Under the pieces are notes generated by a model. It ran no database searches and had not been told where the DNA came from. It saw only the letters and a list, made by a program, of their open reading frames with translations. Below are positions 9,347 through 17,821 of a DNA stretch of 64,000 nucleotides, piece by piece. The DNA is from Gillisia limnaea DSM 15749 (GTDB lineage Bacteria; Bacteroidota; Bacteroidia; Flavobacteriales; Flavobacteriaceae): NCBI RefSeq assembly GCF_000243235.1, contig NZ_JH594605.1, forward strand, positions 314,660-378,659, written 5' to 3'. The stretch's first letter is position 1. Every line of letters starts with the position of its first letter. Position numbers and translations under genes: made by a program.

Positions 9347-10441
9347 ATGAAATCAGTAAAAACAATTTCTGAACTTGGTAAACGCCTATTTATCCACATA
9401 GTTTTGTGGATAATCGTGCTGCTTTTTTTCAGTTTCTTTTTTGGTATAGAGGGCGCAGATTTTCGAACCTTGCTCATATTTTCGGCATTTTTCCTTCCCG
9501 TTACTGCAGCTACCACTTATGCTTTCATTTATAATCTTATCCCAAATTACCTGCTTCCGAAACGCTATTTGAAATTCGGGATCTATTCTGTTTATACTTT
9601 CATAATTTCGGCGGTTTTTATTATTTTATCGGCTTTCTATGCGTTGGTTATCGTGTTGGGTTTAGAACTGAATGATCAATTTCCTGTTTCCAAAAACCTG
9701 TTTTACATCACGATCACGATTTACCTGGTGGTTGTGATAGCTTCGGCCTTCAATTTGTTGAAAAACAACTACGCTTCTGTAGCCAAAAATGAGGAGCTTA
9801 AAAACAGGATTCTGGAAGCACAGTTAAAACTGAAAGAACAGGAATTTCAATACTTAAAAATGCAGATCCATCCTCATTTTCTATTTAATACGCTAAATAC
9901 CATTTATGGTTTCAGTTTATCAAAAAATGAAAAAACACCTGAAATGATCCTCCAACTTTCAGATCTTCTGGATTACATTCTTTACCAAACCAAAAAACCA
10001 CTGGTAAAACTGGAAGATGAGATCAACCATATTGGGAATTATATTGCACTGGAAAAAAAACGCTTTCAGGATGCTTTGGAAATAGAATTTAATTACGGCA
10101 ACATTCCCGCTGCGGTTTATTTACCACCAATGCTCCTTCTTCCTTTTGTAGAGAACAGTTTTAAACACGGAAAAGGCAATGACGGAAAACTCAAAATATC
10201 GATCTGTATAAAATTAGAAGCCGAAAAACTTATTTTCAAAATTGTAAATTCGATCGAGAACAGTTCGGAAATTTCCCCAGGCAAAGGTATTGGTCTTCAG
10301 AATATTAAACGCAGATTGGATATTCTCTATGGCGATGATTACCAATTGAACATTGAGAATGATAAAGAATCCTTTCGTGTTTTGCTGAAAATTAAGAACC
10401 TCGGGGAAAATCTACGAGATATAGATTCAGAAATAATTTAA
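9347..10441 (+). CDS. LytS/YehU-family sensor histidine kinase
   Basis: 364 residues. Four N-terminal membrane helices (roughly 10-135) precede a short coiled coil and the His_kinase domain with MQIHPHFLFNTLN (phospho-accepting His). The ATPase part has LLLPFVENSFKHG (N-box) and GKGIGLQNIKRRL (G-box). The frame is open back to a TTG at 9329, but the ATG at 9347 is preferred. It pairs with the LytTR regulator that follows after 100 bases; that spacer contains a GC-rich repeat. The signal sensed is unknown. Confidence 0.9.
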   Translation: MKSVKTISELGKRLFIHIVLWIIVLLFFSFFFGIEGADFRTLLIFSAFFLPVTAATTYAFIYNLIPNYLLPKRYLKFGIYSVYTFIISAVFIILSAFYALVIVLGLELNDQFPVSKNLFYITITIYLVVVIASAFNLLKNNYASVAKNEELKNRILEAQLKLKEQEFQYLKMQIHPHFLFNTLNTIYGFSLSKNEKTPEMILQLSDLLDYILYQTKKPLVKLEDEINHIGNYIALEKKRFQDALEIEFNYGNIPAAVYLPPMLLLPFVENSFKHGKGNDGKLKISICIKLEAEKLIFKIVNSIENSSEISPGKGIGLQNIKRRLDILYGDDYQLNIENDKESFRVLLKIKNLGENLRDIDSEII

Positions 10442-10525
10442 AAATTCGAGACAACCCGATGGCTCGGGACAGGAAACCTGCCCGACGGTCAGGCGGGTTG
10501 AACCCTAAATGCGGGATTAAACTTA
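10442..10525 (+). repeat. GC-rich dispersed repeat, copy A
   Basis: Lies between lytS-like and lytTR-like genes. It has a CCCGA-TGGC-TCGGG hairpin (10455-10468), then a 25-base imperfect palindrome (10475-10499) identical to 11384-11408, then AACCCT-nAATG-nGGGATT. The direct repeat with copy B is evident by eye over about 84 bases. Confidence 0.75.
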
Positions 10526-10541
10526 GCAAAAACTCCAACTG

Positions 10542-11255
10542 ATGTCAAATAAAATTAGATGTATTATAGTGGACGACGAACCGGTGGCTTTGGACATTCT
10601 GGGAAATCATCTTTCCAAGATCGATAAGATAGAAATCCTGGGCAGATGTAGAAATGCTACCGAGGCTTTTAATATGATAAATACAAACAAAACCGACCTC
10701 ATTTTTCTGGATATCAATATGCCCGGCATTTCCGGAATTTCGTTTGCAAAGTCAATTGATAAGGATATCAAAATAATCTTTACCACTGCCTACAGGGAAT
10801 ATGCGATTGAAGGTTTCGATCTTCACGCTGTAGATTATCTTTTAAAACCAATATCTTTTAACCGTATATTGGACGCTGTGAATAATTTTCAGCAAAATCA
10901 TTTTAAAACAGTTCAGAACGACTCCAAAAATGAATCATTTGCTGAATTTATTTTTGTGAAAATTGATCGAAAAATGCACAAGATTGATTTTGACAAAATT
11001 CTCTGGATAGAAAGCCTGAGCGATTATTTAAAGATTGAAACCACCGAAGACACCAAAGTTACCCGTGAAACCATCTCTGGCCTCGAGTCGAAATTACCGG
11101 AATCGGAGTTTATAAGGATTCATCGCTCTTATATCGTCGCAATCAATAAAATTGAATCTTACTCCAGTGAAGAAGTGATTATTCAGAAAAAATCGATTCC
11201 AATAAGCCGAACTTATAAAGAGGATGTTTTGAAAAGGCTGGAAAAATATCATTAA
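10542..11255 (+). CDS. LytTR-family response regulator
   Basis: 237 residues: receiver domain 1-120 with D11/D12, phospho-acceptor D57 in FLDINMPG and the LKP lysine near 107, then a LytTR DNA-binding domain from about 135. The presumed partner is the histidine kinase immediately upstream. Its ATG follows the GC-rich repeat copy A by 17 bases, and a strong terminator begins at its stop codon. Confidence 0.92.
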   Translation: MSNKIRCIIVDDEPVALDILGNHLSKIDKIEILGRCRNATEAFNMINTNKTDLIFLDINMPGISGISFAKSIDKDIKIIFTTAYREYAIEGFDLHAVDYLLKPISFNRILDAVNNFQQNHFKTVQNDSKNESFAEFIFVKIDRKMHKIDFDKILWIESLSDYLKIETTEDTKVTRETISGLESKLPESEFIRIHRSYIVAINKIESYSSEEVIIQKKSIPISRTYKEDVLKRLEKYH

Positions 11256-11283
11256 AAAAACCTCCGCTCTGGAGGTTTTTTAT
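11255..11283 (+). terminator. Intrinsic terminator after the LytTR gene
   Basis: Stem AAAAAACCTCC (11255-11265) with GGAGGTTTTTT (11271-11281), loop GCTCT. The stem starts within the stop codon. Confidence 0.85.
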
Positions 11284-11341
11284 TATAAAGCAATCTAGGG
11301 GCCTGCCCACGAGGTATGTCCCTGCTATCGGGAGGATAATC

Positions 11342-11427
11342 CTTTTAAAAATTCAAGGCAACCCTAGAGCTATCGAGACGGGGAACCTGCCCGACGGTCA
11401 GGCGGGTTAAACCCTCAATGAGGGATT
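11342..11427 (+). repeat. GC-rich dispersed repeat, copy B
   Basis: Second copy of the element at 10442-10525, same orientation, with the 25-base core at 11384-11408 identical. It ends just before the lpdA stop. Together the two copies bracket the LytTR gene. Confidence 0.75.
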
Positions 11428-11430
11428 CAT

Positions 11431-12837
11431 TTAAATATGCATTGCCCTGTCTCCTGTCGCTGCCAGCGCTGCTTCTTTAACAGCTTCAGCATAGGTTGGA
11501 TGTGCGTGGCTCATTCTGGCGATATCTTCTGCAGAAGCTCTAAATTCCATCGCGGTAACTGCTTCGGTGATAAGATCGGCAACACGGGCTCCAATCATAT
11601 GCACTCCCAAAACTTCATCTGTATCGGCATTGGTCAAAATTTTCACAAATCCGTCGGTATCGCCACTCGCTCTGGAGCGTCCTAACGCACGCATCGGGAA
11701 TTTACCCTCTTTATAATTTACGCCGGCTTCTTTTAATTCTTCTTCAGTTTTCCCAACTGCAGAAACTTCCGGCCAGGTATAAACTACCCCGGGAATTAGA
11801 TTATAATCGATATGTGGTTTTTGTCCTGCAATAACTTCAGCAACAAAGGTTCCTTCTTCTTCCGCTTTATGAGCAAGCATTGCACCGCGAACAACATCTC
11901 CAATAGCATAAATGTTCCTGACATTGGTTTGCAAATGCTCATTTACTGTGATCATTCCGCGCTCTCCAATCTCAACTCCGGCAGCATTGGCATTTAAACC
12001 ATCGGTAAAAGGTCTTCTACCCACAGCTACCAAACAGTAATCTGCTTTAAATTCTACTTCATTGCCTTTCTTATCATCGGCTTTAATAATCACCTCATCT
12101 CCGCTTCTTTCAACAGATTTCACTTTGTGGCTCACATTTATGTTCATTCCCTGCTTTTTAAAGACCTTGTTAAGTTCTCTTGAAAGCGCTGCATCCATAG
12201 TAGGAATGATCCTGTCCATATATTCAATAACTGTAACTTCAGACCCTAAACGATTATAAACCTGTCCTAATTCCAGACCAATAACTCCTCCGCCTATCAC
12301 TATCATATGTTTTGGAATCTCCTTCAGCTTTAAGGCTTCTGTAGAGGTAATTACACGTTCCTTATCCAGTTTTATAAATGGCAAACTTGCAGGTTTTGAT
12401 CCGGTGGCAATAATGATATTTTTTGCTTCAATGGTTTCCGATTCGCCTTCGGTTTTATCGATAGTTACATGGGTTGAGTCTTTAAAAGAACCAACACCAT
12501 AAATAACATCGATTTTATTTTTATTCATTAAAAACTTTACGCCATCACAGGTTTGACTAACCACAGAAGATTTTCTCTTCATCATTTGTTCCAGGTTCAC
12601 TTTAACTTCCCCAGAAATATCTATCCCATGCTCTTCAAAGTGTTTTATGGCATCATCGTAGTGATGCGAAGAATCCAGTAAAGCCTTGCTAGGAATACAT
12701 CCTACATTTAAACAGGTTCCTCCTAAAGTTGAATATTTTTCAATAATTGCTGTTTTTAATCCCAGTTGTGCGCAACGAATTGCAGCTACATACCCACCGG
12801 GGCCAGATCCAATTATTACTACATCATATGTGCTCAT
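11431..12837 (-). CDS. lpdA: Dihydrolipoyl dehydrogenase
   Basis: E3 subunit of 2-oxoacid dehydrogenase complexes and the glycine cleavage system; it reoxidises dihydrolipoamide with NAD+ using FAD. 468 residues: FAD-binding GSGPGG near the N-terminus, redox disulfide GGTCLNVGCIPSK, NAD-binding GGGVIGLELG, and the C-terminal catalytic HAHPTYAE. The frame is open upstream to 12915, but a TTG-N20-TACTTTTG promoter lies inside that extension and MSTYDVVIIGSGPGG is the usual N-terminus. E1/E2 genes are not adjacent. Confidence 0.95.
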   Translation of the reverse strand: MSTYDVVIIGSGPGGYVAAIRCAQLGLKTAIIEKYSTLGGTCLNVGCIPSKALLDSSHHYDDAIKHFEEHGIDISGEVKVNLEQMMKRKSSVVSQTCDGVKFLMNKNKIDVIYGVGSFKDSTHVTIDKTEGESETIEAKNIIIATGSKPASLPFIKLDKERVITSTEALKLKEIPKHMIVIGGGVIGLELGQVYNRLGSEVTVIEYMDRIIPTMDAALSRELNKVFKKQGMNINVSHKVKSVERSGDEVIIKADDKKGNEVEFKADYCLVAVGRRPFTDGLNANAAGVEIGERGMITVNEHLQTNVRNIYAIGDVVRGAMLAHKAEEEGTFVAEVIAGQKPHIDYNLIPGVVYTWPEVSAVGKTEEELKEAGVNYKEGKFPMRALGRSRASGDTDGFVKILTNADTDEVLGVHMIGARVADLITEAVTAMEFRASAEDIARMSHAHPTYAEAVKEAALAATGDRAMHI

Positions 12838-12873
12838 AAATATATTTTTTTGATATTTTTTTTCAAAGAGACA

Positions 12874-12904
12874 CAAAAGTACGACTAAAATTGGCAATGA
12901 CCAA
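12874..12904 (-). promoter_or_regulatory. Promoter of lpdA
   Basis: Minus strand: TTG (12902-12904), 20-base spacer, TACTTTTG (12874-12881). This is a full match to the Bacteroidota TTG/TAnnTTTG promoter and leaves a leader of about 35 bases before ATG 12837. Confidence 0.7.
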
Positions 12905-12916
12905 TCCATCCTCACC

Positions 12917-12941
12917 CGGTACTGCTGAAAAAGCAGTACCG
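12917..12941. terminator. Hairpin downstream of the aldehyde dehydrogenase gene
   Basis: Perfect 10-bp stem CGGTACTGCT / AGCAGTACCG with loop GAAAA, followed by a small CTCC-TAAA-GGAG hairpin. No U-tract is present, so it may be a REP-like element or RNA 3'-end stabiliser rather than an intrinsic terminator. Confidence 0.45.
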
Positions 12942-13017
12942 ACTCCTAAAGGAGAGGTATGTAAAAAACCCCGAGACAAGGCTCAGGATAATTTTATGAA
13001 AAAGATATAAGAAAAAT

Positions 13018-14376
13018 CTATTCTTTCACGTAAACAACTTTCCTGTTCACGAACTCCATCATTCCGTCTTTTGCTAATTCCCGCCCATAACCGGAACGTT
13101 TGTTACCCCCAAAGGGTAATCTGGGATCAGATTTCACAAGTTCATTTACAAAATAGGCTCCATCACTAACCCTTTCGGCATATTCAATTGCTTTTGCAAT
13201 GTCCTTGGTAAAAACACTCACGCCCAATCCATATTTAGACTGTTCCGCTAAAGAAAATGCTTGATCTATACCTTTCGCTTTAATTATTGCAGCCAAAGGC
13301 CCAAATGTCTCTTCTTCAAATGCTGTCATTCCCGGTCTTACATTTCCAAGAATAGTTGGCTCGTGAAAGCAGTTATCCTGATCTCCGCCAAGCAGCAAGA
13401 TTGCGCCCTGAGAAATAGAATCCTGAACCTGGCGGTTAAGTTGATCTGCCAGATCTTTTCTTGCCAGCGGCCCTACCTGAGTATCGTCATCTTTCGTATC
13501 ACCGACTTTTAATTTGCTCACAGCATCTGTAAATTTGGTGACAAACTCATCATGAATAGATTCCAGAAGGATAAAACGTTTTGCGGCGATACAACTTTGG
13601 CCACAGTTGAGCATTCTTGCTGAAACTGCAGTTTTTACCGCCTGGTTAATGTCTGCATCTTCCAAAACTATGAAAGCATTATTGCCTCCGAGTTCCAACA
13701 GGCTTTTCTTTAAATACTTTCCCGCGATTTGTCCCACCGCAGATCCTGCCATCTCGCTTCCCGTAAGGGTAACGGCCTGTACAGCATCATGGGCAATGAT
13801 CTCTTCGGTTTGATCGTGATGTATTATTAAATTCTGGAAAACGCCTTCAGGATAACCGGCTTTGGTAAAAACATCTTCAATCATTTCAGCACAACCAAAA
13901 ACATTGGGAGCATGTTTTAAAAGTCCCGTGTTTCCGGCGGTTAAAGTGGGAGCCGCAAATCTCATTACCTGCCAGAACGGAAAATTCCACGGCATAATGG
14001 CCAGTACAGTCCCAATGGGATCGTGCCTTACGAAACTTTGTGCCGCATCGGTTTTCACAATTTCAGGTGCAAGAAATGATTCGGCATTTTCTGCATAATA
14101 ATCACACAGCCAGGCACACTTATTAACTTCAGCCCTGGATTCTGAAATAGGCTTTCCCATTTCAGAAGTGATCATCTGTGCATACTCCTCTACGTTGTCT
14201 CTTAGCACCTGCCCCGCTTTCCTTATCAATTGGGTGCGATGGGATAGCGGTTCTCTTTTCCAGCTTCTAAAAGCTTCTGCAGACTTTTCTAATTTTTCAT
14301 TTAGTTCGTTAACGCTAAGAGCGGTATACTCCCCTACCTGTTTTCCATTGTAAGGGTTAACACTGTGAAATTTCAT
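13018..14376 (-). CDS. gabD: NAD(P)-dependent succinate-semialdehyde dehydrogenase-like protein
   Basis: Aldehyde dehydrogenase of 452 residues. It has the Rossmann/catalytic features PWNFPFWQVMRFAAPTLTAGN, the general base in LELGGNNAF, and the catalytic cysteine in NCGQSCIAAKRF. This short form resembles the YneI/Sad and GabD succinate-semialdehyde dehydrogenases. Position at the end of a gene cluster starting with gabT supports oxidation of a 4-carbon semialdehyde to an acid. The exact substrate (succinate semialdehyde or an amidated aminoaldehyde) is inference. Confidence 0.85.
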   Translation of the reverse strand: MKFHSVNPYNGKQVGEYTALSVNELNEKLEKSAEAFRSWKREPLSHRTQLIRKAGQVLRDNVEEYAQMITSEMGKPISESRAEVNKCAWLCDYYAENAESFLAPEIVKTDAAQSFVRHDPIGTVLAIMPWNFPFWQVMRFAAPTLTAGNTGLLKHAPNVFGCAEMIEDVFTKAGYPEGVFQNLIIHHDQTEEIIAHDAVQAVTLTGSEMAGSAVGQIAGKYLKKSLLELGGNNAFIVLEDADINQAVKTAVSARMLNCGQSCIAAKRFILLESIHDEFVTKFTDAVSKLKVGDTKDDDTQVGPLARKDLADQLNRQVQDSISQGAILLLGGDQDNCFHEPTILGNVRPGMTAFEEETFGPLAAIIKAKGIDQAFSLAEQSKYGLGVSVFTKDIAKAIEYAERVSDGAYFVNELVKSDPRLPFGGNKRSGYGRELAKDGMMEFVNRKVVYVKE

Positions 14377-14480
14377 GATTTTTGTTATAAATTATAGGGA
14401 AATCTTCCCCTGTGAAATGAGGAGCACTGTAATGAAAACACACTACACAAATTCCTCATCATAAATTTTAAAATTCCTGT

Positions 14481-15740
14481 CTAATTCTTCCAGGAATCTG
14501 AATAGCCCGTACCCATTTTTGACCAGAAATCTGCAAGAACTTCCCAGGAGACTTCACCCCTGTTAAGCAGTTTTCCTCGTAAAGCCTCCAGTTGTTCTTT
14601 ATTTGCTGAAGGATTTGCCTGGGCCATAGCGTTGACAAGTGTGTTGGTCACAGTCTCCTGCCAGTCAACCCGAGTATGGGTTCCTTTCTTCATTGGCTGA
14701 TAAAATGCCTGAGCGGTTTCTAAAGGAACCTGTTCTTGTGTGCCGGTTACTTCCTGAACAACCTCAGCCTGATCATAGTTGATCAATTTGTATACTTCCT
14801 TAAAGTCTGCAAAAGTTTGCTTCACGCTTGCGTTTGGCCAGCGGGTCTCTACTGTTCCCTCTGCAGGGCGATAGACAGCTGTAAAAAGAGTTCCAAAACC
14901 TTCTTTGAACAAGGTGTTGTAAAGTGGCTTTTTAAGAAACGCATCTGCTACTGCCTGAGCCTTTATTCCCTTTTTAGTGAGCATCTTTTCAATGTACGCA
15001 GATCTTTCAATGGTTTTATTAAAAGCAGCATTCTCTGGCCAATCCACAGTTCCCTGGTGGTTAGTTGCAAATGCAGCATCTGTAACCACAGGTTCTCTAT
15101 CTGGCGCCATGCGTACGGTTTTATAAGCCCCTGTTTTATCAACTACAGTAACGTTGTAGGACATATGGGAGGGAATTCTAATTAAGGCCTCAACAGCCTC
15201 TTCTGCATTGCTGCAGAATTCAAGAACATATCTCAAAATAAAAGGAATTCCGAAACCAACACCTACCTCTTTTCTTCCACCAAAAGTTAGGGAAATTGCA
15301 AGGCCGTCCTCGTTCATTCCGTCTACAGCACCAATAAGGCAATCACTGGTGGCGATAACTTTCTTTCCATTCCAGGCACTTAGCAGTTGTGTACCTTCCA
15401 TAAGGTCTGGATGATAATCATAATTCCTTACCAGTTGTATCTCCTTTCCCGTAAGAACGGCCTGTGAACAGGCGCTAATGTAGGCCGGGGGTTGAAAACC
15501 CGTTAAAAAACGTGCAGCGACCTCATCTGCATTTACCAATTTGCATAGTCGCTGGTAGGTAGGCCACATTTCGGGCATATATTTTTTAAGAGCCTTTTGT
15601 GATGTCTTTAGGTCTGGAACATTTGCTGCTCCTTTTGAGTCAAACCAGGCTTTGTAGGCTGCCCAGTGGGTATTGTATAATTTTTGCCATTTTTTTCCCG
15701 GTTGGCCGGGTTCTGAAATTGCGTTGAAATGGAGTTGCAT
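14481..15740 (-). CDS. C45-family Ntn-hydrolase-type amide hydrolase / acyltransferase
   Basis: 419 residues. The core has the peptidase C45 (acyl-CoA:6-aminopenicillanate acyltransferase) pattern: candidate nucleophile C91 in ISACSQ, followed by LVRNYDY and IGAVDGMNEDGLAISLTFGG. Members of this family include carcinine/N-beta-alanyl-amine hydrolases (Tan) as well as fungal acyltransferases. Family Ntn hydrolases mature by self-cleavage before the Cys; residues 1-90 could be a propeptide. Its place after an ATP-grasp ligase suggests it removes an acyl or aminoacyl group that the ligase attaches. Substrate unknown. Confidence 0.75.
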   Translation of the reverse strand: MQLHFNAISEPGQPGKKWQKLYNTHWAAYKAWFDSKGAANVPDLKTSQKALKKYMPEMWPTYQRLCKLVNADEVAARFLTGFQPPAYISACSQAVLTGKEIQLVRNYDYHPDLMEGTQLLSAWNGKKVIATSDCLIGAVDGMNEDGLAISLTFGGRKEVGVGFGIPFILRYVLEFCSNAEEAVEALIRIPSHMSYNVTVVDKTGAYKTVRMAPDREPVVTDAAFATNHQGTVDWPENAAFNKTIERSAYIEKMLTKKGIKAQAVADAFLKKPLYNTLFKEGFGTLFTAVYRPAEGTVETRWPNASVKQTFADFKEVYKLINYDQAEVVQEVTGTQEQVPLETAQAFYQPMKKGTHTRVDWQETVTNTLVNAMAQANPSANKEQLEALRGKLLNRGEVSWEVLADFWSKMGTGYSDSWKN

Positions 15741-15843
15741 ATATTTATTTCCTCTTTATATTATTGTTGGATTGTTTTTTTTCTGAAATAACAGAGCCGG
15801 AAAAGTAGACTGAATTTTCCGGCCGGGCTGTTAAAAAATCTAT

Positions 15844-17805
15844 TTATTTCGTTAAACTACCAGAAAGTTTTGGCTTCTTTTTGTCCTCAACCATTTCAGC
15901 TTTGAACTGAGACCTTATAGCTTTGATCCAGTGCTTTGCACGGTTGTTCAGCCTGAAATCATCGGTCATCATCCTGCCCCGGGTCACCAGGATCCCCATA
16001 TCTGCCCCTTCATAAAGATAATCTCCTTTGCGGGTAATCCTTAAAAAGAAAGCTTCATTCTCATTTTCAACGGCTCTTCTATGGGTGTCCATTCTGTCAA
16101 ATTGTATATGCCCGGTATCATACATTCTCCATATCCCCGATTTTGGCGACTCGGTAACATATTCCACGGTATCTTCAGTATGCTTGATAATTAGCTGGCT
16201 CCAACCATCTATGTTATCCTGATGTGCCCATCTTTTGTTGATTGCTTCAATATCCAGTTCGTATTCAATATCCATCCATTCCAGGATATGGAACACAAAT
16301 AAAGGAGCATCTGCAAGTGCAAATACCGCGTGATTGGTTATAGAACTGGCACCGGTTACCCTTGGGTTAAGTTCCCCCAAATAGATCTCTCCGTTATCCT
16401 GATCTATAAGGAAATCAAGTTCAAAATATCCTTTATAACCCTCTTCCCTCAATTGGTTTCCAAAAAGCTGGGTGTTTTCAATCGCTTTCTGCCTTAATTC
16501 TGGAGTAAAGGCGTTGGGATAGATCTCATTCCCACACCAGCCACCTTCATAAGGAGTAAGCTCCTTAAACCCTACAAGTTCTGTCATAAGGGGTGCGACA
16601 ATAGTCCCGTGGCGTGTAACACAAGCCTCAATTGCAGAGCCTCTGCAACGAATACGCTTCATGATCTTCACCTCATCTTCAGCTTCGATCTCTTCTGCAT
16701 ATTTTTGATATTCTTCTTCGTTTGAAATAAAGAAGGTGGTATGTCCTGAATCCCCAAAAGGGGTCTGTATCACAAGTTGATTCCCCAAATGGCTGGAAAC
16801 TTCCCGCATATGTTCGTAGTCATTAACCTTGGAAAGCACATAAGGCACACAGGCAACTCCAGCTTTTTCCGCAATTCTGTTGGTGTTCACTTTATTATCA
16901 AGAAAAGTTCGCATTTCGGCTTTGGGAAACATAATTTCCAAACCTAATTTTTTAGCAAGCTCTTCTGTTTTTTCGTTAAACATAAGAAACATTGCTTTTC
17001 CTGCCCTACCATCTAAAGATCTGGTTTTTAAATAATCCTGAACTTCCGGATGTTGAAGTAAATAGTTGTTTATATCCTCAATTCCTTCAAAATCATCGTG
17101 CGGAATTTCTTGTTTCGGAGAAAATACGTTGGGATGCAATCCGTCAAAACATTCTATATACGTGATGAACTTGAAGCCTTTTATCCACTCATCGGCTCCT
17201 AAAAGGTTAAAGTTTGTGGCACTTATAAAATATAAAGGTTCTTCATTTTTGTGAAAAGACCTTCTTATGTCTGAAACCCCGCTTAATTCATAATTAACGG
17301 TTTCTTTTTTATTTCCTGAAGAACCCTTAGCTGCCGTTTTTGCTTTTGCACTGGAGGGTGAAGCACTTTTACCATCAGATTTCATTATATTTTTTGCAAT
17401 CTTTTTGGAAGAATTGTTCTCTTTGGCTTTGTTCTTACCCTTTCCTGCTCCAGAAGCTACTGTTTGATCAAACTCTTTAGCATTTAAAGTAGTAGACTCA
17501 TCTTTCTTCTGACCCTTATTTCTCGGGGAAGATTGAGCTTTTCCCTTATCCTTAGCGGCAGTTGAAGCAGCCGGCCTCTTTTCTTTATTTCCTGATGAAA
17601 CCGGAGTTTTGCCCCTTTGCGCGGTAGAATCTGCCGGTACAGATTCTTTTCCTTTTGGTTTCTTAACCTCCACGGTCTTAAAATCTTTATCCTTTTTGGT
17701 GCTGGTTTCAGGCTTTAAAGGTTCTTTAGCCGATTTTGTTTTAGTTTCTGCATTTTTATTTGAAGCTGCTCCCGATTTTGGAGTATTTGTTTTTTTAGTT
17801 GCCAT
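15844..17805 (-). CDS. ATP-grasp ligase with histone-H1-like N-terminal tail
   Basis: 653 residues. Residues 1-168 are a low-complexity, Lys/Ala/Ser/Thr/Pro-rich disordered tail like histone H1 or bacterial Hc1. After about residue 170 comes a folded enzyme: a pre-ATP-grasp region, then ATP-grasp from about 310, with a phosphate-loop-like PFGDSGHTT, and the metal-binding ELDFLID and LGELNPRVTGASS typical of carboxylate-amine ligases and biotin-carboxylase-like folds. It presumably activates a carboxylate with ATP and joins it to an amine. It starts 16 bases after the decarboxylase stop, so the pair is coupled. Substrates are not evident. Confidence 0.8.
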   Translation of the reverse strand: MATKKTNTPKSGAASNKNAETKTKSAKEPLKPETSTKKDKDFKTVEVKKPKGKESVPADSTAQRGKTPVSSGNKEKRPAASTAAKDKGKAQSSPRNKGQKKDESTTLNAKEFDQTVASGAGKGKNKAKENNSSKKIAKNIMKSDGKSASPSSAKAKTAAKGSSGNKKETVNYELSGVSDIRRSFHKNEEPLYFISATNFNLLGADEWIKGFKFITYIECFDGLHPNVFSPKQEIPHDDFEGIEDINNYLLQHPEVQDYLKTRSLDGRAGKAMFLMFNEKTEELAKKLGLEIMFPKAEMRTFLDNKVNTNRIAEKAGVACVPYVLSKVNDYEHMREVSSHLGNQLVIQTPFGDSGHTTFFISNEEEYQKYAEEIEAEDEVKIMKRIRCRGSAIEACVTRHGTIVAPLMTELVGFKELTPYEGGWCGNEIYPNAFTPELRQKAIENTQLFGNQLREEGYKGYFELDFLIDQDNGEIYLGELNPRVTGASSITNHAVFALADAPLFVFHILEWMDIEYELDIEAINKRWAHQDNIDGWSQLIIKHTEDTVEYVTESPKSGIWRMYDTGHIQFDRMDTHRRAVENENEAFFLRITRKGDYLYEGADMGILVTRGRMMTDDFRLNNRAKHWIKAIRSQFKAEMVEDKKKPKLSGSLTK

Positions 17806-17821
17806 AATTGTTGGTTTTAAA

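Noticed and set aside
13018-17805. C45 hydrolase plus ATP-grasp as a beta-lactam or RiPP biosynthetic cluster
   Set aside because: No precursor peptide, NRPS, cyclase, transporter or resistance gene is present; decarboxylase, gabT and semialdehyde dehydrogenase point to catabolism.
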